Assembly (NCBI GenBank): GCA_903934295.1
Contig: CAIZNI010000020.1
Location: 62,001-126,000, forward strand
Reading direction: 5' to 3'
DNA: 64,000 nt
Source: an uncultured beta proteobacterium
Lineage (GTDB): Bacteria > Pseudomonadota > Gammaproteobacteria > Burkholderiales > Burkholderiaceae_E
Shown here: piece by piece, positions 25,744 to 33,889 of the stretch
Layout of the letters: every line of letters starts with the position of its first letter
Position numbering within the stretch: position 1 is the first letter of the stretch
Translations under genes and position numbers: made by a program
Notes under the pieces: generated by a model
What the model was told of the DNA's origin: nothing
Databases searched by the model: none
What the model saw: the letters and a program-made list of their open reading frames with translations, nothing else

Positions 25744-26946
25744 GTGAAACATCTTCTCGCCGCGCTGGCCGCGGTCGCCAGCCTGGTTCACGCCGGACAC
25801 GCGCTCGCCCAGAAAAAATACGATCCGGGTGCCAGCGACACCGAGATCAAGCTCGGCCAGAACCAGCCCTACAGCGGCCCGGCCTCGGCCTACGGCTCGC
25901 TCGGACGCACGCAGGTCGGGTTCTTCAAGATGCTCAACGAGCAGGGCGGCGTCAACGGCCGCAAGGTCACCCTGATCAGCCTGGACGACGGCTACAGCCC
26001 GCCCAAGACGATCGAAGTGGTCCGCCGCCTGGTCGAAAGCGATGAGGTCCTCGCGCTGTTCGCCACGCTCGGCACGCCGACCAACTCGGCGATCCACCGC
26101 TATGTGAACCAGAAGAAGGTACCCCACCTGTTCGTGTCCAGCGGCGCGGGCAAATGGAACGATCCGAAGAACTTCCCCTACACGGTCGGCTTCCAGCCGA
26201 ACTACGTGGCCGAGGGCAAGGTGTTCGCCGCGCACATCATGGCGACCAAGCCGAACGCGAAAATCGCGATCCTTTATCAGAACGACGACTTCGGCAAGGA
26301 CTACCTGATCGGCATCCGCCAGGGGCTGGGCGACAAGGCCTCGATGCTGGTGGCCGAGGCCTCGTTCGAGGTCACCGACCCCACCGTCGACTCCCAGGTG
26401 CTCACGCTCAAGGGCTCGGGCGCCGACGTGCTGATCAACGCGGCGTCACCGAAATTCGCCGCCCAGGCGATCAAGAAGGCGGCCGATTCCGGCTGGAAGG
26501 TCACGCAGTACATCACCAACGTGTCGGCCACCATCGGCTCGGTGCTCAGGCCGGCCGGACTGGAAGCCTCCACCGGCCTGATCACCACCCAGTTCATGAA
26601 GGACCCGGGCGACAAGCAGTGGGACAGCGACGCGGACATGGTCACCTACAAGGCCTTCATGAAGAAGTACTACCCCGAGGGTGATGTGAACGACCAGCTC
26701 AACCTGCTGGCCTACTCGTCGGCCAATGCGATGACCTATGTGCTGCGGCAGGCGGGCGACAACCTCACCCGCGAGAACCTGATGAAGATCGCCACCAGCC
26801 TGAAGGATGTCCGGATGCCGGGCACCCTGCCGGGGCTGCTGCTCAACACCAGCGCGACCAACCACGGCCCGCTGTCGACCCTGCGCATGGCGCGCTTCGA
26901 CGGCAAGCAGTGGGTCGGTTTCGGCGAACCGATCACCGGCCGGTAA
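25744..26946 (+). CDS. Branched-chain amino-acid-type ABC transporter substrate-binding protein
   Basis: A 400-aa periplasmic protein of the LivK/Peripla_BP_6 family. The GTG start at 25744 follows AGGAG; a signal peptide (LLAALAAVASLVHAGHALA) leads into KYDPGASDTEIKLGQNQPYSGPASAYG. The EVVRRLVESDEVLALFATLGTP and YQNDDFGKDYLIGIRQG segments are typical. No permease or ATPase genes adjoin, so it is an orphan receptor or supplies a transporter encoded elsewhere. The ligand may be an amino acid, amide or aromatic acid. Confidence 0.88.
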   Translation: MKHLLAALAAVASLVHAGHALAQKKYDPGASDTEIKLGQNQPYSGPASAYGSLGRTQVGFFKMLNEQGGVNGRKVTLISLDDGYSPPKTIEVVRRLVESDEVLALFATLGTPTNSAIHRYVNQKKVPHLFVSSGAGKWNDPKNFPYTVGFQPNYVAEGKVFAAHIMATKPNAKIAILYQNDDFGKDYLIGIRQGLGDKASMLVAEASFEVTDPTVDSQVLTLKGSGADVLINAASPKFAAQAIKKAADSGWKVTQYITNVSATIGSVLRPAGLEASTGLITTQFMKDPGDKQWDSDADMVTYKAFMKKYYPEGDVNDQLNLLAYSSANAMTYVLRQAGDNLTRENLMKIATSLKDVRMPGTLPGLLLNTSATNHGPLSTLRMARFDGKQWVGFGEPITGR

Positions 26947-27028
26947 TCGCTTCGGACGAAGGCGGGCCGGTCAGCCGGCGCGCCTTCGCCACCCGGGTGG
27001 CGCTCGGCCGCCGCCCGGTGCACCGCTG

Positions 27029-27061
27029 CGGCAGCAGGCCGCGTTTCCCGGCCTGCTGCCG
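27029..27061. terminator. Bidirectional hairpin between convergent genes
   Basis: CGGCAGCAGGCC (27029-27040) and GGCCTGCTGCCG (27050-27061) form a perfect 12-bp stem with a 9-base loop. It lies between the binding-protein stop (26946) and the azlD stop (27070). No U-tract is present. Confidence 0.65.
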
Positions 27062-27069
27062 ATCCCGCG

Positions 27070-27399
27070 CTAGCCCAGGAACAGGACGGCAGCACCCACC
27101 CCGATCGCCACCAGCAGGTTGCCCGACAGCCGCGCCGCGACCAGCAGCGCCAGCGCCGACAGCACCCGCACATCCAGCAGCAGCGCCGCCGACACGCCCG
27201 GCGCATCCATCACCGGTCCGAGCACCTCGGGCACCACCACCGCCACCAGGGCGGCCAGCGGCGCGAAGCGCAGCGCCTGCGCAAAGCGACCCCGCGGATG
27301 CCATCGTCGCGGCGCGTACAGATACAGCGCGCGCAGCAGCATCACAATGACCCCGAGCATCACCGCCGCCAGCCAGATGCCGGTGTCCGATGTTTTCAT
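27070..27399 (-). CDS. azlD: AzlD-family branched-chain amino-acid export subunit
   Basis: A 109-aa protein with about four membrane segments, including WLAAVMLGVIVMLLRALYLYA and LSGNLLVAIGVGAAVLFLG. Small AzlD proteins pair with AzlC to export branched-chain amino acids or analogues. The ATG at 27399 overlaps the azlC stop (27396) by 4 bases. Confidence 0.87.
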   Translation of the reverse strand: MKTSDTGIWLAAVMLGVIVMLLRALYLYAPRRWHPRGRFAQALRFAPLAALVAVVVPEVLGPVMDAPGVSAALLLDVRVLSALALLVAARLSGNLLVAIGVGAAVLFLG

Positions 27400-28175
27400 G
27401 ACTGGCGGGGCGCGGCGCGACGGCGCTGCCAATGCTCGATCACCAGCGCCACCGTCACCCCCGCCACCACCGCGGCGATCAGCCCCAGCTTCCAGGGCCA
27501 GCGCGCGCCGATCAGGGCCAGCACGCCGGCGGCCAGACTCGCTCCCCAGGCGGGGGCGCCGCGGATCATCGGGGCGACCAGCGCGAGCATCGCGAGGACG
27601 CCCAGGTAGCCCAGCCGTGGCGAAGGCGGCAGCCAGGCGGCCAGCAGGATGCCCAGCAGCGACCCGCCCAGCCAGCAGGGCCAGACCACATAGGTGGCGC
27701 CGGCATAGAACGCCAGCCGGTTCACGAAAGGCCGCTCCCGGGCGCGCCGCGCCAGATAGACCGCGGACCCGGGGTCGGTCATCAGGAACCCGGCCAGCCA
27801 GCGCCAGCGCGGGCGCAGATGCTTCAGGTCGGACGACAGCGCCGCCGAATAGACCGGGAAGCGCAGGCCGGTCAGGATCGCGGTGAGCGCGACCAGCGGC
27901 AACGACACGCCAGCGGCCAGCAGCGGCAGCGCCGCCAGCTGCGTCGTGCCCGACAGCACCAGAAATGTCATCCCGATCGCCTGGGCCACGCTCAGCCCGC
28001 CCTGGACCATGGCGACCCCGGTGACCACCCCCCAGGCAAACATGCCGGGCAGCGCCGGGGTGATGGCCCCGACCGCCTGCCGCAACCGCACGCGCCGCGC
28101 CGGCCGCGCCAGCAGGCGCGCCGTTGGCGCCTCGGTTGCCCGGGCGCCGGCGCGCGGACGGTCGGTCGACCCCAA
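27396..28175 (-). CDS. azlC: AzlC-family branched-chain amino-acid exporter
   Basis: About 259 aa. The AzlC fold is seen from GAITPALPGMFAWGVVTGVAM onward, with the characteristic FLVLSGTTQLAALPLLAAG and LRFPVYSAALSSDL motifs and about seven membrane segments. The start used is a TTG at 28175, 7 bases after the MFS stop, and is uncertain; the Arg-rich first 30 residues may be partly untranslated. It is coupled to azlD and part of an MFS-azlC-azlD run. Confidence 0.85.
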   Translation of the reverse strand: MGSTDRPRAGARATEAPTARLLARPARRVRLRQAVGAITPALPGMFAWGVVTGVAMVQGGLSVAQAIGMTFLVLSGTTQLAALPLLAAGVSLPLVALTAILTGLRFPVYSAALSSDLKHLRPRWRWLAGFLMTDPGSAVYLARRARERPFVNRLAFYAGATYVVWPCWLGGSLLGILLAAWLPPSPRLGYLGVLAMLALVAPMIRGAPAWGASLAAGVLALIGARWPWKLGLIAAVVAGVTVALVIEHWQRRRAAPRQS

Positions 28176-28181
28176 GAAGCG

Positions 28182-29402
28182 TCAGGCCGCTTTGGACGCG
28201 ACGCGCCCCAGCCCCCAGCCGGTGCGGGTGGCCAGCCAGAGTGCACAGGCCAGCGCCACCAGCACGATCGGCAGCGACACCAGGTTCAGCACCGACCAGC
28301 CGTTGACCATCAGCATCGCGCCCGACGACGCGGAGGTGGTGATCATCACGGTGAACACGCACAGGTCCATGAAGCCCTGCACCTTGTTCTTTTCTGACGG
28401 CCGATAGGCACTGGTGAGCAGGGTGGTGGCGCCGGTGTACATGAAATTCCAGCCCACCCCGAGCAGGGTCAGTGCCAGCACGAACTGCATCAGCTCGACA
28501 CCGGTCAGGGCGATCGCCACGCAGGCGATCATCAGCAGGCAGCCGGTGACCACGACTGGCAGCACCCCGAAGCGCTGGATCAGCGAACCGGTGAACAGGC
28601 CAGGGGCGAACATGCCGATGATGTGCCATTCGAGCACCAGCGCGGCCGATGCGTAGGGATGCTTGCAGACCTCCATGGCCAGCGGGGTGGCGACCATCAG
28701 CAGGTTCATGATGCCGTAGCCCAGCGCCGCGGTGAGGATCGCCGCCCAGCACAGGGGCTGGCGCAGGATCTCGGCCAGCGGCCGCGCCGGCTCGCCGCTC
28801 AGCGCGGCCTGGGCCGCCTGCGCGGCGCTGGGCAGGCGCAGCAGCTGCGCCAGCGCCATCGACGCCAGCGCGAAACCGACCAGCGTCAGGTAGGACCCGG
28901 CGAACTGGGTTGGCAGCCAGGTGCGCGACCAGATGGATATCTCGGGACCGATGACCCCGCCGACAATCCCCCCGGTGAGCACCAGCGAGATGGCCCGCGC
29001 CTTGAAGGACGGAAGATAGGTGTCGGCGACGTCGGCCGCGGCAAAGCGCAGGCTCGCCGAGAACGCACTGTAGAGACCGCACACCAGCGTCGCCAGGCAC
29101 AGCAGCACCAGGCTGGTCTGGGTCATCGCCCACCAGGCGGCCAGCGCGCCGACCATCCCGGCGGCCGAACCCACGGTGTAGCCCGCCCGCCGGCCGAAGC
29201 GCTTCATGAAGGCGGCCGCCGGCATCGCCCAGATCGCACCGCCCAGCACATAGCCGGTGACCGGCAGCGTCGCCATCAGCTTGTTGTCGGCGAGCTGGAA
29301 CCCCGCCAGGCCGGTGACGGCGATGAGGGTGACGTTGTTGGTGAGCACCAGCGCCTGCATGGCAGCCAGCAGACCCACCTGCGAGCGCAGGGAATTGAGC
29401 AT
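28182..29402 (-). CDS. Major facilitator superfamily transporter
   Basis: A 406-aa protein with about 12 membrane segments. The loop 2-3 region is present as MPAAAFMKRFGRRAGYTVGSA, and a second-half repeat starts near residue 215. The ATG at 29402 (MLNSLRSQVG) is preferred over an in-frame TTG at 29417. It is first in the run with azlCD. The substrate is unknown. Confidence 0.85.
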   Translation of the reverse strand: MLNSLRSQVGLLAAMQALVLTNNVTLIAVTGLAGFQLADNKLMATLPVTGYVLGGAIWAMPAAAFMKRFGRRAGYTVGSAAGMVGALAAWWAMTQTSLVLLCLATLVCGLYSAFSASLRFAAADVADTYLPSFKARAISLVLTGGIVGGVIGPEISIWSRTWLPTQFAGSYLTLVGFALASMALAQLLRLPSAAQAAQAALSGEPARPLAEILRQPLCWAAILTAALGYGIMNLLMVATPLAMEVCKHPYASAALVLEWHIIGMFAPGLFTGSLIQRFGVLPVVVTGCLLMIACVAIALTGVELMQFVLALTLLGVGWNFMYTGATTLLTSAYRPSEKNKVQGFMDLCVFTVMITTSASSGAMLMVNGWSVLNLVSLPIVLVALACALWLATRTGWGLGRVASKAA

Positions 29403-29618
29403 GGATGAGTGTAGCAAGGAGGGTTCGGAACCCGGGACTGGGGAATGTGCGGCTGTTCCGATAAAATCCTCGTTTCCAATGCCCCGAAACCGCCGGAGCC
29501 CCTGTCGATGGCAGACCCGCGACGAGATGGGCTGCGCGGATGAAGCCTCTTCAGCAGCACCGCAACCATTACCGTCACTGTCTCGCGCGCGTCAGGGCGC
29601 GGACAAAGGAAAGCCGAC

Positions 29619-29837
29619 ATGAGCGAGAACACCCCAACCGAGGCCGCGCAGCACCGCGCCCTGGTCGAACTCGATGGCAAGGACCTGCCGGCGTTCTGCC
29701 CGAATCCGCGGATGCCGATCTGGAATCATCACCCGCGGGTGTTCATCGACGTGACCCATGAGGGCGAAGGCAAATGCCCTTATTGCGGAACCGTGTATCG
29801 TCTGAAGCCCGGCGCGGTGATCAAGGGCCATCACTGA
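29619..29837 (+). CDS. CHCC-type zinc-finger protein
   Basis: A 72-aa protein of the zf-CHCC family (related to the NDUFS6/Lpd zinc domain). The ligands are in FCPNPRMPIWNHHPRV and KCPYCGTVYRL. It follows AAGGA. In many Burkholderiales this gene lies between ilvE and waaF; here ilvE is not next to it. Its biochemical role is unknown. Confidence 0.9.
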   Translation: MSENTPTEAAQHRALVELDGKDLPAFCPNPRMPIWNHHPRVFIDVTHEGEGKCPYCGTVYRLKPGAVIKGHH

Positions 29838-29876
29838 CCGACGGCCCTTCACTCGCCTGCAACCCCGGAGTTCCCA

Positions 29877-30902
29877 GTGCGCACGTTGGTGGTCGCTCCC
29901 AACTGGATCGGTGACGCCGTCATGGCGCAGCCACTGATCGCGCTCATCCAGCGCGCCGATCCGCAGGGCAGCATCGACGTGCTGGCGCCGCCCGCGACCG
30001 CGCCGGTGTTTCGTGCCATGGCCGAGGTCGCCGGCGTGATCGTCGCACCGAACCAGCACGGCCGGCTGCAATGGCGCCAACGCTGGCGGCTGGCGCGCGC
30101 GCTTCGTCCGCACGACTACGAGCGCTGCTATGTGCTGCCCAATTCGGCCAAATCGGCGCTGGTTCCCTGGCTGGCCGGCATCCCGGAGCGCATCGGCCAC
30201 CACGGCGAAGCGCGTTATCTGCTGATCAACCGGCGCCTGCCCGCCGCCGCCGCCGCGGGTCGCCCCATGGTCGAGTTCTATGCCGACCTGGCGGGTGGCG
30301 AACCCGGTGCGACCGTCGCCGACCCGGTGCTGGTTCGCGACGCCGCGGAGAGCCGTCAGGCTCGCCAGCGCCACCGGCTGCCTCTGGATGCGCCGCTGAT
30401 CCTGCTGTGCCCGGGCGCCGAATTCGGCCCGGCCAAGCGCTGGCCGACCCGACATTTCGCGGCCCTGGCGAGCCTGGCCGCCGTCGAATGGCCGGAGGCG
30501 ACGATCGCGCTGATCGGCTCGGCCAAGGAGCGGGCGCTGGCCACCGAGATCGCGGCGCTTTCCGGCCAGGAACTGCGCAACCTGTGCGGCGAGACGACGC
30601 TGCCCGACGCGCTCGCGCTGATCGGCGGCGCCCAGGGCGTGGTCTCCAACGACTCGGGACTGATGCATGTGGCCGCCGCCTACCGCCGGCCGCTGGTGGC
30701 GGTGTTCGGCTCGAGCGATCCGCGCCATACGCCGCCGCGCTCGCCGCAGGCGCGCGTCGAGTGGCTGCACCTTTCGTGCAGCCCCTGCTTCGAGCGGACC
30801 TGCCCCCTGGGCCACACCCACTGCCTGAACAAGCTCGCGCCCATCGGCGTCTTCGACTCGCTGAAAAAAGCCATGCTGGAAACCGAACGTCCCTCCCGAT
30901 GA
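29877..30902 (+). CDS. waaF: Lipopolysaccharide heptosyltransferase II
   Basis: A 341-aa GT9 glycosyltransferase adding the second L-glycero-D-manno-heptose to the LPS inner core. Landmarks are VVAPNWIGDAVMAQPLI at the N-terminus, LLCPGAEFGPAKRWPTRHFA, the nucleotide-sugar loop GVVSNDSGLMHVAAAYRRP and FGSSDPRHTPP. The GTG start at 29877 follows GGAG. Its stop overlaps the purU start (ATGA). Confidence 0.94.
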   Translation: MRTLVVAPNWIGDAVMAQPLIALIQRADPQGSIDVLAPPATAPVFRAMAEVAGVIVAPNQHGRLQWRQRWRLARALRPHDYERCYVLPNSAKSALVPWLAGIPERIGHHGEARYLLINRRLPAAAAAGRPMVEFYADLAGGEPGATVADPVLVRDAAESRQARQRHRLPLDAPLILLCPGAEFGPAKRWPTRHFAALASLAAVEWPEATIALIGSAKERALATEIAALSGQELRNLCGETTLPDALALIGGAQGVVSNDSGLMHVAAAYRRPLVAVFGSSDPRHTPPRSPQARVEWLHLSCSPCFERTCPLGHTHCLNKLAPIGVFDSLKKAMLETERPSR

Positions 30903-31756
30903 ATTCACCGCGCCAGTTCGTCCTCACCCTGTCCTGTCCCGACGCCACCGGCATCGTCTATCACGTCACCGGATTCCTGTTCGATCGGGGCTGCAACATC
31001 ATCGACTCCGCCCAGTTCGGCGATGAATCGACCGGCCTGTTCTTCATGCGGGTGCACTTCTCGGGCACCGAGACCCTCGAGCGCGACGCGCTCGCGGCCG
31101 AGTTCGAACCGATCGCGAGCCGCTTTGCGATGGATGCCCGCATCCACGACCTGCGGGTGCGCCCGCGGGTGCTGCTGATGGTCTCCAAGTTCGGCCACTG
31201 CCTGAACGACCTGCTGTTTCGCTGGTCCTCGGGCCAGCTCGACATGGACATTCCGGCCATCGTGTCGAACCACGCCGACTTCCAGCCGCTGGCCCACGGC
31301 TACCGGATTCCGTTCTTCTATCTGCCGGTCACCGGCGCGACCAAGACGCAGCAGGAAGACCGCATCTTCGAGATGGTCGAGCGCGAACGCATCGACCTGG
31401 TGGTGCTGGCGCGCTACATGCAGATTCTTTCGCCGGCCATGTGCACCAGGCTCAAAGGCAGGGCGATCAATATCCATCACAGTTTCCTGCCCAGCTTCAA
31501 GGGGGCCAAGCCGTATCTGCAGGCCCATGACCGGGGGGTCAAGCTGATCGGTGCCACCGCCCATTACGTGACCGCCGACCTCGATGAGGGCCCGATCATC
31601 GAGCAGGATGTCGAACGGGTCGACCACTCGATGCAGCATGACGCGCTGGCCGCGATCGGCCGCGATGTCGAGTCGGTGGTGCTGGCCCGGGCGGTGCGCT
31701 GGCACATCGAGCACCGGGTGCTGATCAACGGTCACCGGACCGTCGTGTTTCGCTGA
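30899..31756 (+). CDS. purU: Formyltetrahydrofolate deformylase
   Basis: A 285-aa enzyme hydrolysing 10-formyl-THF to THF and formate, which supplies formate for purine synthesis and balances one-carbon pools. The N-terminal ACT domain (FVLTLSCPDATGIVYHVTGF) senses Met/Gly. The formyltransferase-fold catalytic domain holds NIHHSFLPSFKGAKPY with the Asn-His pair, HYVTADLDEGPIIEQD, and the catalytic Asp. It is translationally coupled to waaF (4-base overlap), though the functions are unrelated. Confidence 0.95.
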   Translation: MNSPRQFVLTLSCPDATGIVYHVTGFLFDRGCNIIDSAQFGDESTGLFFMRVHFSGTETLERDALAAEFEPIASRFAMDARIHDLRVRPRVLLMVSKFGHCLNDLLFRWSSGQLDMDIPAIVSNHADFQPLAHGYRIPFFYLPVTGATKTQQEDRIFEMVERERIDLVVLARYMQILSPAMCTRLKGRAINIHHSFLPSFKGAKPYLQAHDRGVKLIGATAHYVTADLDEGPIIEQDVERVDHSMQHDALAAIGRDVESVVLARAVRWHIEHRVLINGHRTVVFR

Positions 31757-31767
31757 AGGATTGATCC

Positions 31768-32205
31768 ATGCGCAGGGCCGCTGTCTTCGCCACTGCCGAA
31801 GCCGCCGAGGAAGCTTTCTACGACGCCATGCAGCGCGGTGACGCGATCGCGATGATGGCGCTGTGGGCTGATGACGAAGACGTGGCGTGCGTGCATCCGA
31901 ACGGGCCGCGGCTGGTCGGCATCCGGGCCGTGCGCGAAGCCTATGAAGGCATCCTGGGCGCGGGTGGCATCGACATCCGCACCACCGATGTCCGAATCCA
32001 TCAGGGCGCGGTGATGGCCGTTCATCACCTGATCGAGCAGGTGGTGGTCTCGGGACGCGGCGGCGCGCGGATCGTCGAATGCGCCGCCACCAACGTCTAC
32101 CTGAAGACGGTGGAGGGCTGGCGGATCGTGCTGCACCACGCCTGCGAGATCGGTGAAGGCGGACCCGCTCCCGAATCGCGCGCCGGCTCGGCCGTGCTGC
32201 ACTGA
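31768..32205 (+). CDS. SnoaL/NTF2-like (ketosteroid-isomerase-fold) protein
   Basis: A 145-aa single-domain protein: EEAFYDAMQRGDAIAMMALWADDEDVACVHPNG, then RAVREAYEGIL and a beta-sheet half ending with VEGWRIVLHHACE. This matches the YybH/SnoaL-like group conserved near yheT and purU in betaproteobacteria. AAGGA precedes the ATG. No enzymatic role can be named. Confidence 0.85.
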   Translation: MRRAAVFATAEAAEEAFYDAMQRGDAIAMMALWADDEDVACVHPNGPRLVGIRAVREAYEGILGAGGIDIRTTDVRIHQGAVMAVHHLIEQVVVSGRGGARIVECAATNVYLKTVEGWRIVLHHACEIGEGGPAPESRAGSAVLH

Positions 32206-32209
32206 TCCA

Positions 32210-33181
32210 TTGACCCCTGGCAGCGACTACCGGCCACCCTGGTGGCTGCCCGGCGGACATGCCCAGACGATCTGGCCGGCAGTGATCGCGCCGCGCGCGC
32301 GCATCGCCCTTCGACGCGAGCGCTGGCCCACCCCCGACGGCGATTTCATCGATGTCGACCGGACAGTCGATCCGGCCGGCAGCACCGCTGCGCCGCTGGT
32401 GGTGCTGTTTCACGGCCTGGAAGGCGACTCGGGCAGCCCCTATGCGCTCGCGGTGATGGCAGCGGCCGCCGCGCGCGGCTGGCGCGGCGCGGTGCCCCAT
32501 TTTCGCGGCTGCAGCGGCGAGCTGAACCGCGCGCCGCGCGCCTACCACTCCGGCGACTCCGAGGAGATCGACTGGATCCTGCGCCGCTTTGCCGCCGAGC
32601 CCGGCACGACCGGCGCACCGCTGTTCGCGGTCGGGGTCTCCCTGGGCGGCAATGCCCTGCTCAAGTGGCTGGGCGAGCGCAACCAGGACGCCGCCTTCGT
32701 GGCCGCCGCCGCCGCGGTCTGCCCGCCCCAGGACCTGGAGGCCGGCGCCCGCGCACTGGCCAGCGGCTTCAGCCTGCTCTACGCCCGAAATTTCCTGAAG
32801 ACCCTGAAGCGCAAGAGCCTGGGCAAACTCGCGCAATATCCGGGGCTCTTCGACCGCGAGCGCATGTTGGGCGCGCGCGATTTCTTCGACTTCGACGATG
32901 CGGTGACCGCGCCGATGCACGGATTCAGCAGCTGTTACGACTATTGGACCCGCTCGTCCTGCCGGCCGTTCCTGGCCGACATCCGCGTGCCCACCCGGGT
33001 GCTCAACGCCCTGAATGATCCGTTCATCCCGGTGCAGGCCCTGGCCACGCCGAGCGACGTGTCGCGACCGGTCGAGCTGCACTATCCGGCGCACGGCGGC
33101 CATGTTGGATTCCAGGCCGGCCGCGGCCGTTCGCCCTGGCTCGCCGATTACCTGCTGGGGTTCTTCGATGCCCATCGATGA
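32210..33181 (+). CDS. YheT-like alpha/beta hydrolase
   Basis: About 323 aa. The family's N-terminal PPWWLPGGHAQTIWPA and VVLFHGLEGDSGSPYA motifs are clear; the nucleophile elbow is GVSLGGNALLKWLGE and the catalytic His lies in PAHGGHVGF. YheT proteins are putative esterases of unknown substrate. The start is probably the TTG at 32210, just after the upstream stop; an in-frame GTG at 32153 would overlap the SnoaL-like gene by 53 bases. Confidence 0.85.
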   Translation: MTPGSDYRPPWWLPGGHAQTIWPAVIAPRARIALRRERWPTPDGDFIDVDRTVDPAGSTAAPLVVLFHGLEGDSGSPYALAVMAAAAARGWRGAVPHFRGCSGELNRAPRAYHSGDSEEIDWILRRFAAEPGTTGAPLFAVGVSLGGNALLKWLGERNQDAAFVAAAAAVCPPQDLEAGARALASGFSLLYARNFLKTLKRKSLGKLAQYPGLFDRERMLGARDFFDFDDAVTAPMHGFSSCYDYWTRSSCRPFLADIRVPTRVLNALNDPFIPVQALATPSDVSRPVELHYPAHGGHVGFQAGRGRSPWLADYLLGFFDAHR

Positions 33182-33746
33182 CCAGGTCGAGCAGGCCATG
33201 CGCCGCTGGCCGAACGTGCCGTCGGTGCATGGATGGCTGCGCCTGGATCGGCGCGGACGGTGGATGCTGATCGATCGCGGGCGACCCGGTTTCGACGAGG
33301 CCCGCGACGCTCAGGGCAGCGAGATCACCAGCCCGCCGATCCTCGACTTCCTGGGACGCAACTACCGGGCCGACGCGCAGGGCCGATGGCACTGGCAGAA
33401 CGGACCGCAGCGGGTGTTTGTCGACATCGATCTCGCGCCGCTGCTGGTGCGGGTCCTGGGCGACGCCGGGACGGGTGCCGGCGGCGACGGCGCCGGCGGT
33501 CTGGTCACGCACACCGGCTTCGCGCTGGCCGCGCCGAGCCGTGCGTGGATGGATGGCGAGGGCAACCTGTTCCTTGAGACCGAACTCGGACCGGCCGCGG
33601 TGCACGACCTCGATCTGGCGCAGCTCGACTTCGAGGGCGACGGTCCCCTGCCCGAGCGGGTTCGGCTGGCCGGCCGGTGGCTGACGCTGGGTTTCCTCGA
33701 TGACGCCGCCGCCGCGCTGGGCTTTCAGCGGCGACCGCGGGGCTGA
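33168..33746 (+). CDS. Conserved betaproteobacterial protein of unknown function (DUF2946/2944-like)
   Basis: A 192-aa protein beginning MPIDDQVEQAMRRWPNVPSV. The pattern RWPNVPS..GWL.LDRRGRW, ILDFLGRNY and GPQRVFVDIDLAPLLV recurs in a family found next to yheT in Burkholderiales. I cannot fix the exact Pfam number from memory. There is no signal peptide or membrane segment. It overlaps yheT by 14 bases, and its stop lies inside the first unit of a tandem repeat. Confidence 0.75.
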   Translation: MPIDDQVEQAMRRWPNVPSVHGWLRLDRRGRWMLIDRGRPGFDEARDAQGSEITSPPILDFLGRNYRADAQGRWHWQNGPQRVFVDIDLAPLLVRVLGDAGTGAGGDGAGGLVTHTGFALAAPSRAWMDGEGNLFLETELGPAAVHDLDLAQLDFEGDGPLPERVRLAGRWLTLGFLDDAAAALGFQRRPRG

Positions 33747-33864
33747 CGTGCCGACGGGCTGACGGGCTGACGGGCTGACGTGCCGACAGGCTGACGCGCG
33801 GAGGGGCTGACGTACGAAGGGGCTGACGTACTAAGGGGCTGACGCAAGGAGGGGCTGACGCGTG
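33740..33864. repeat. Nine copies of GGGCTGAC at 16- and 8-base spacing
   Basis: GGGCTGAC cores start at 33740, 33756, 33764, 33772, 33788 (first base A), 33804, 33820, 33836 and 33852. Spacing is 16 bases except for two 8-base steps. The 8 bases after each core vary (GTGCCGAC, GTACGAAG, GTACTAAG, GCAAGGAG). The array fills the gap between two convergent genes, and its first unit supplies the stop codon of the gene ending at 33746. Confidence 0.85.
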
Positions 33865-33889
33865 GTTCAGTCGCCCCGCGGCAGCCGCC

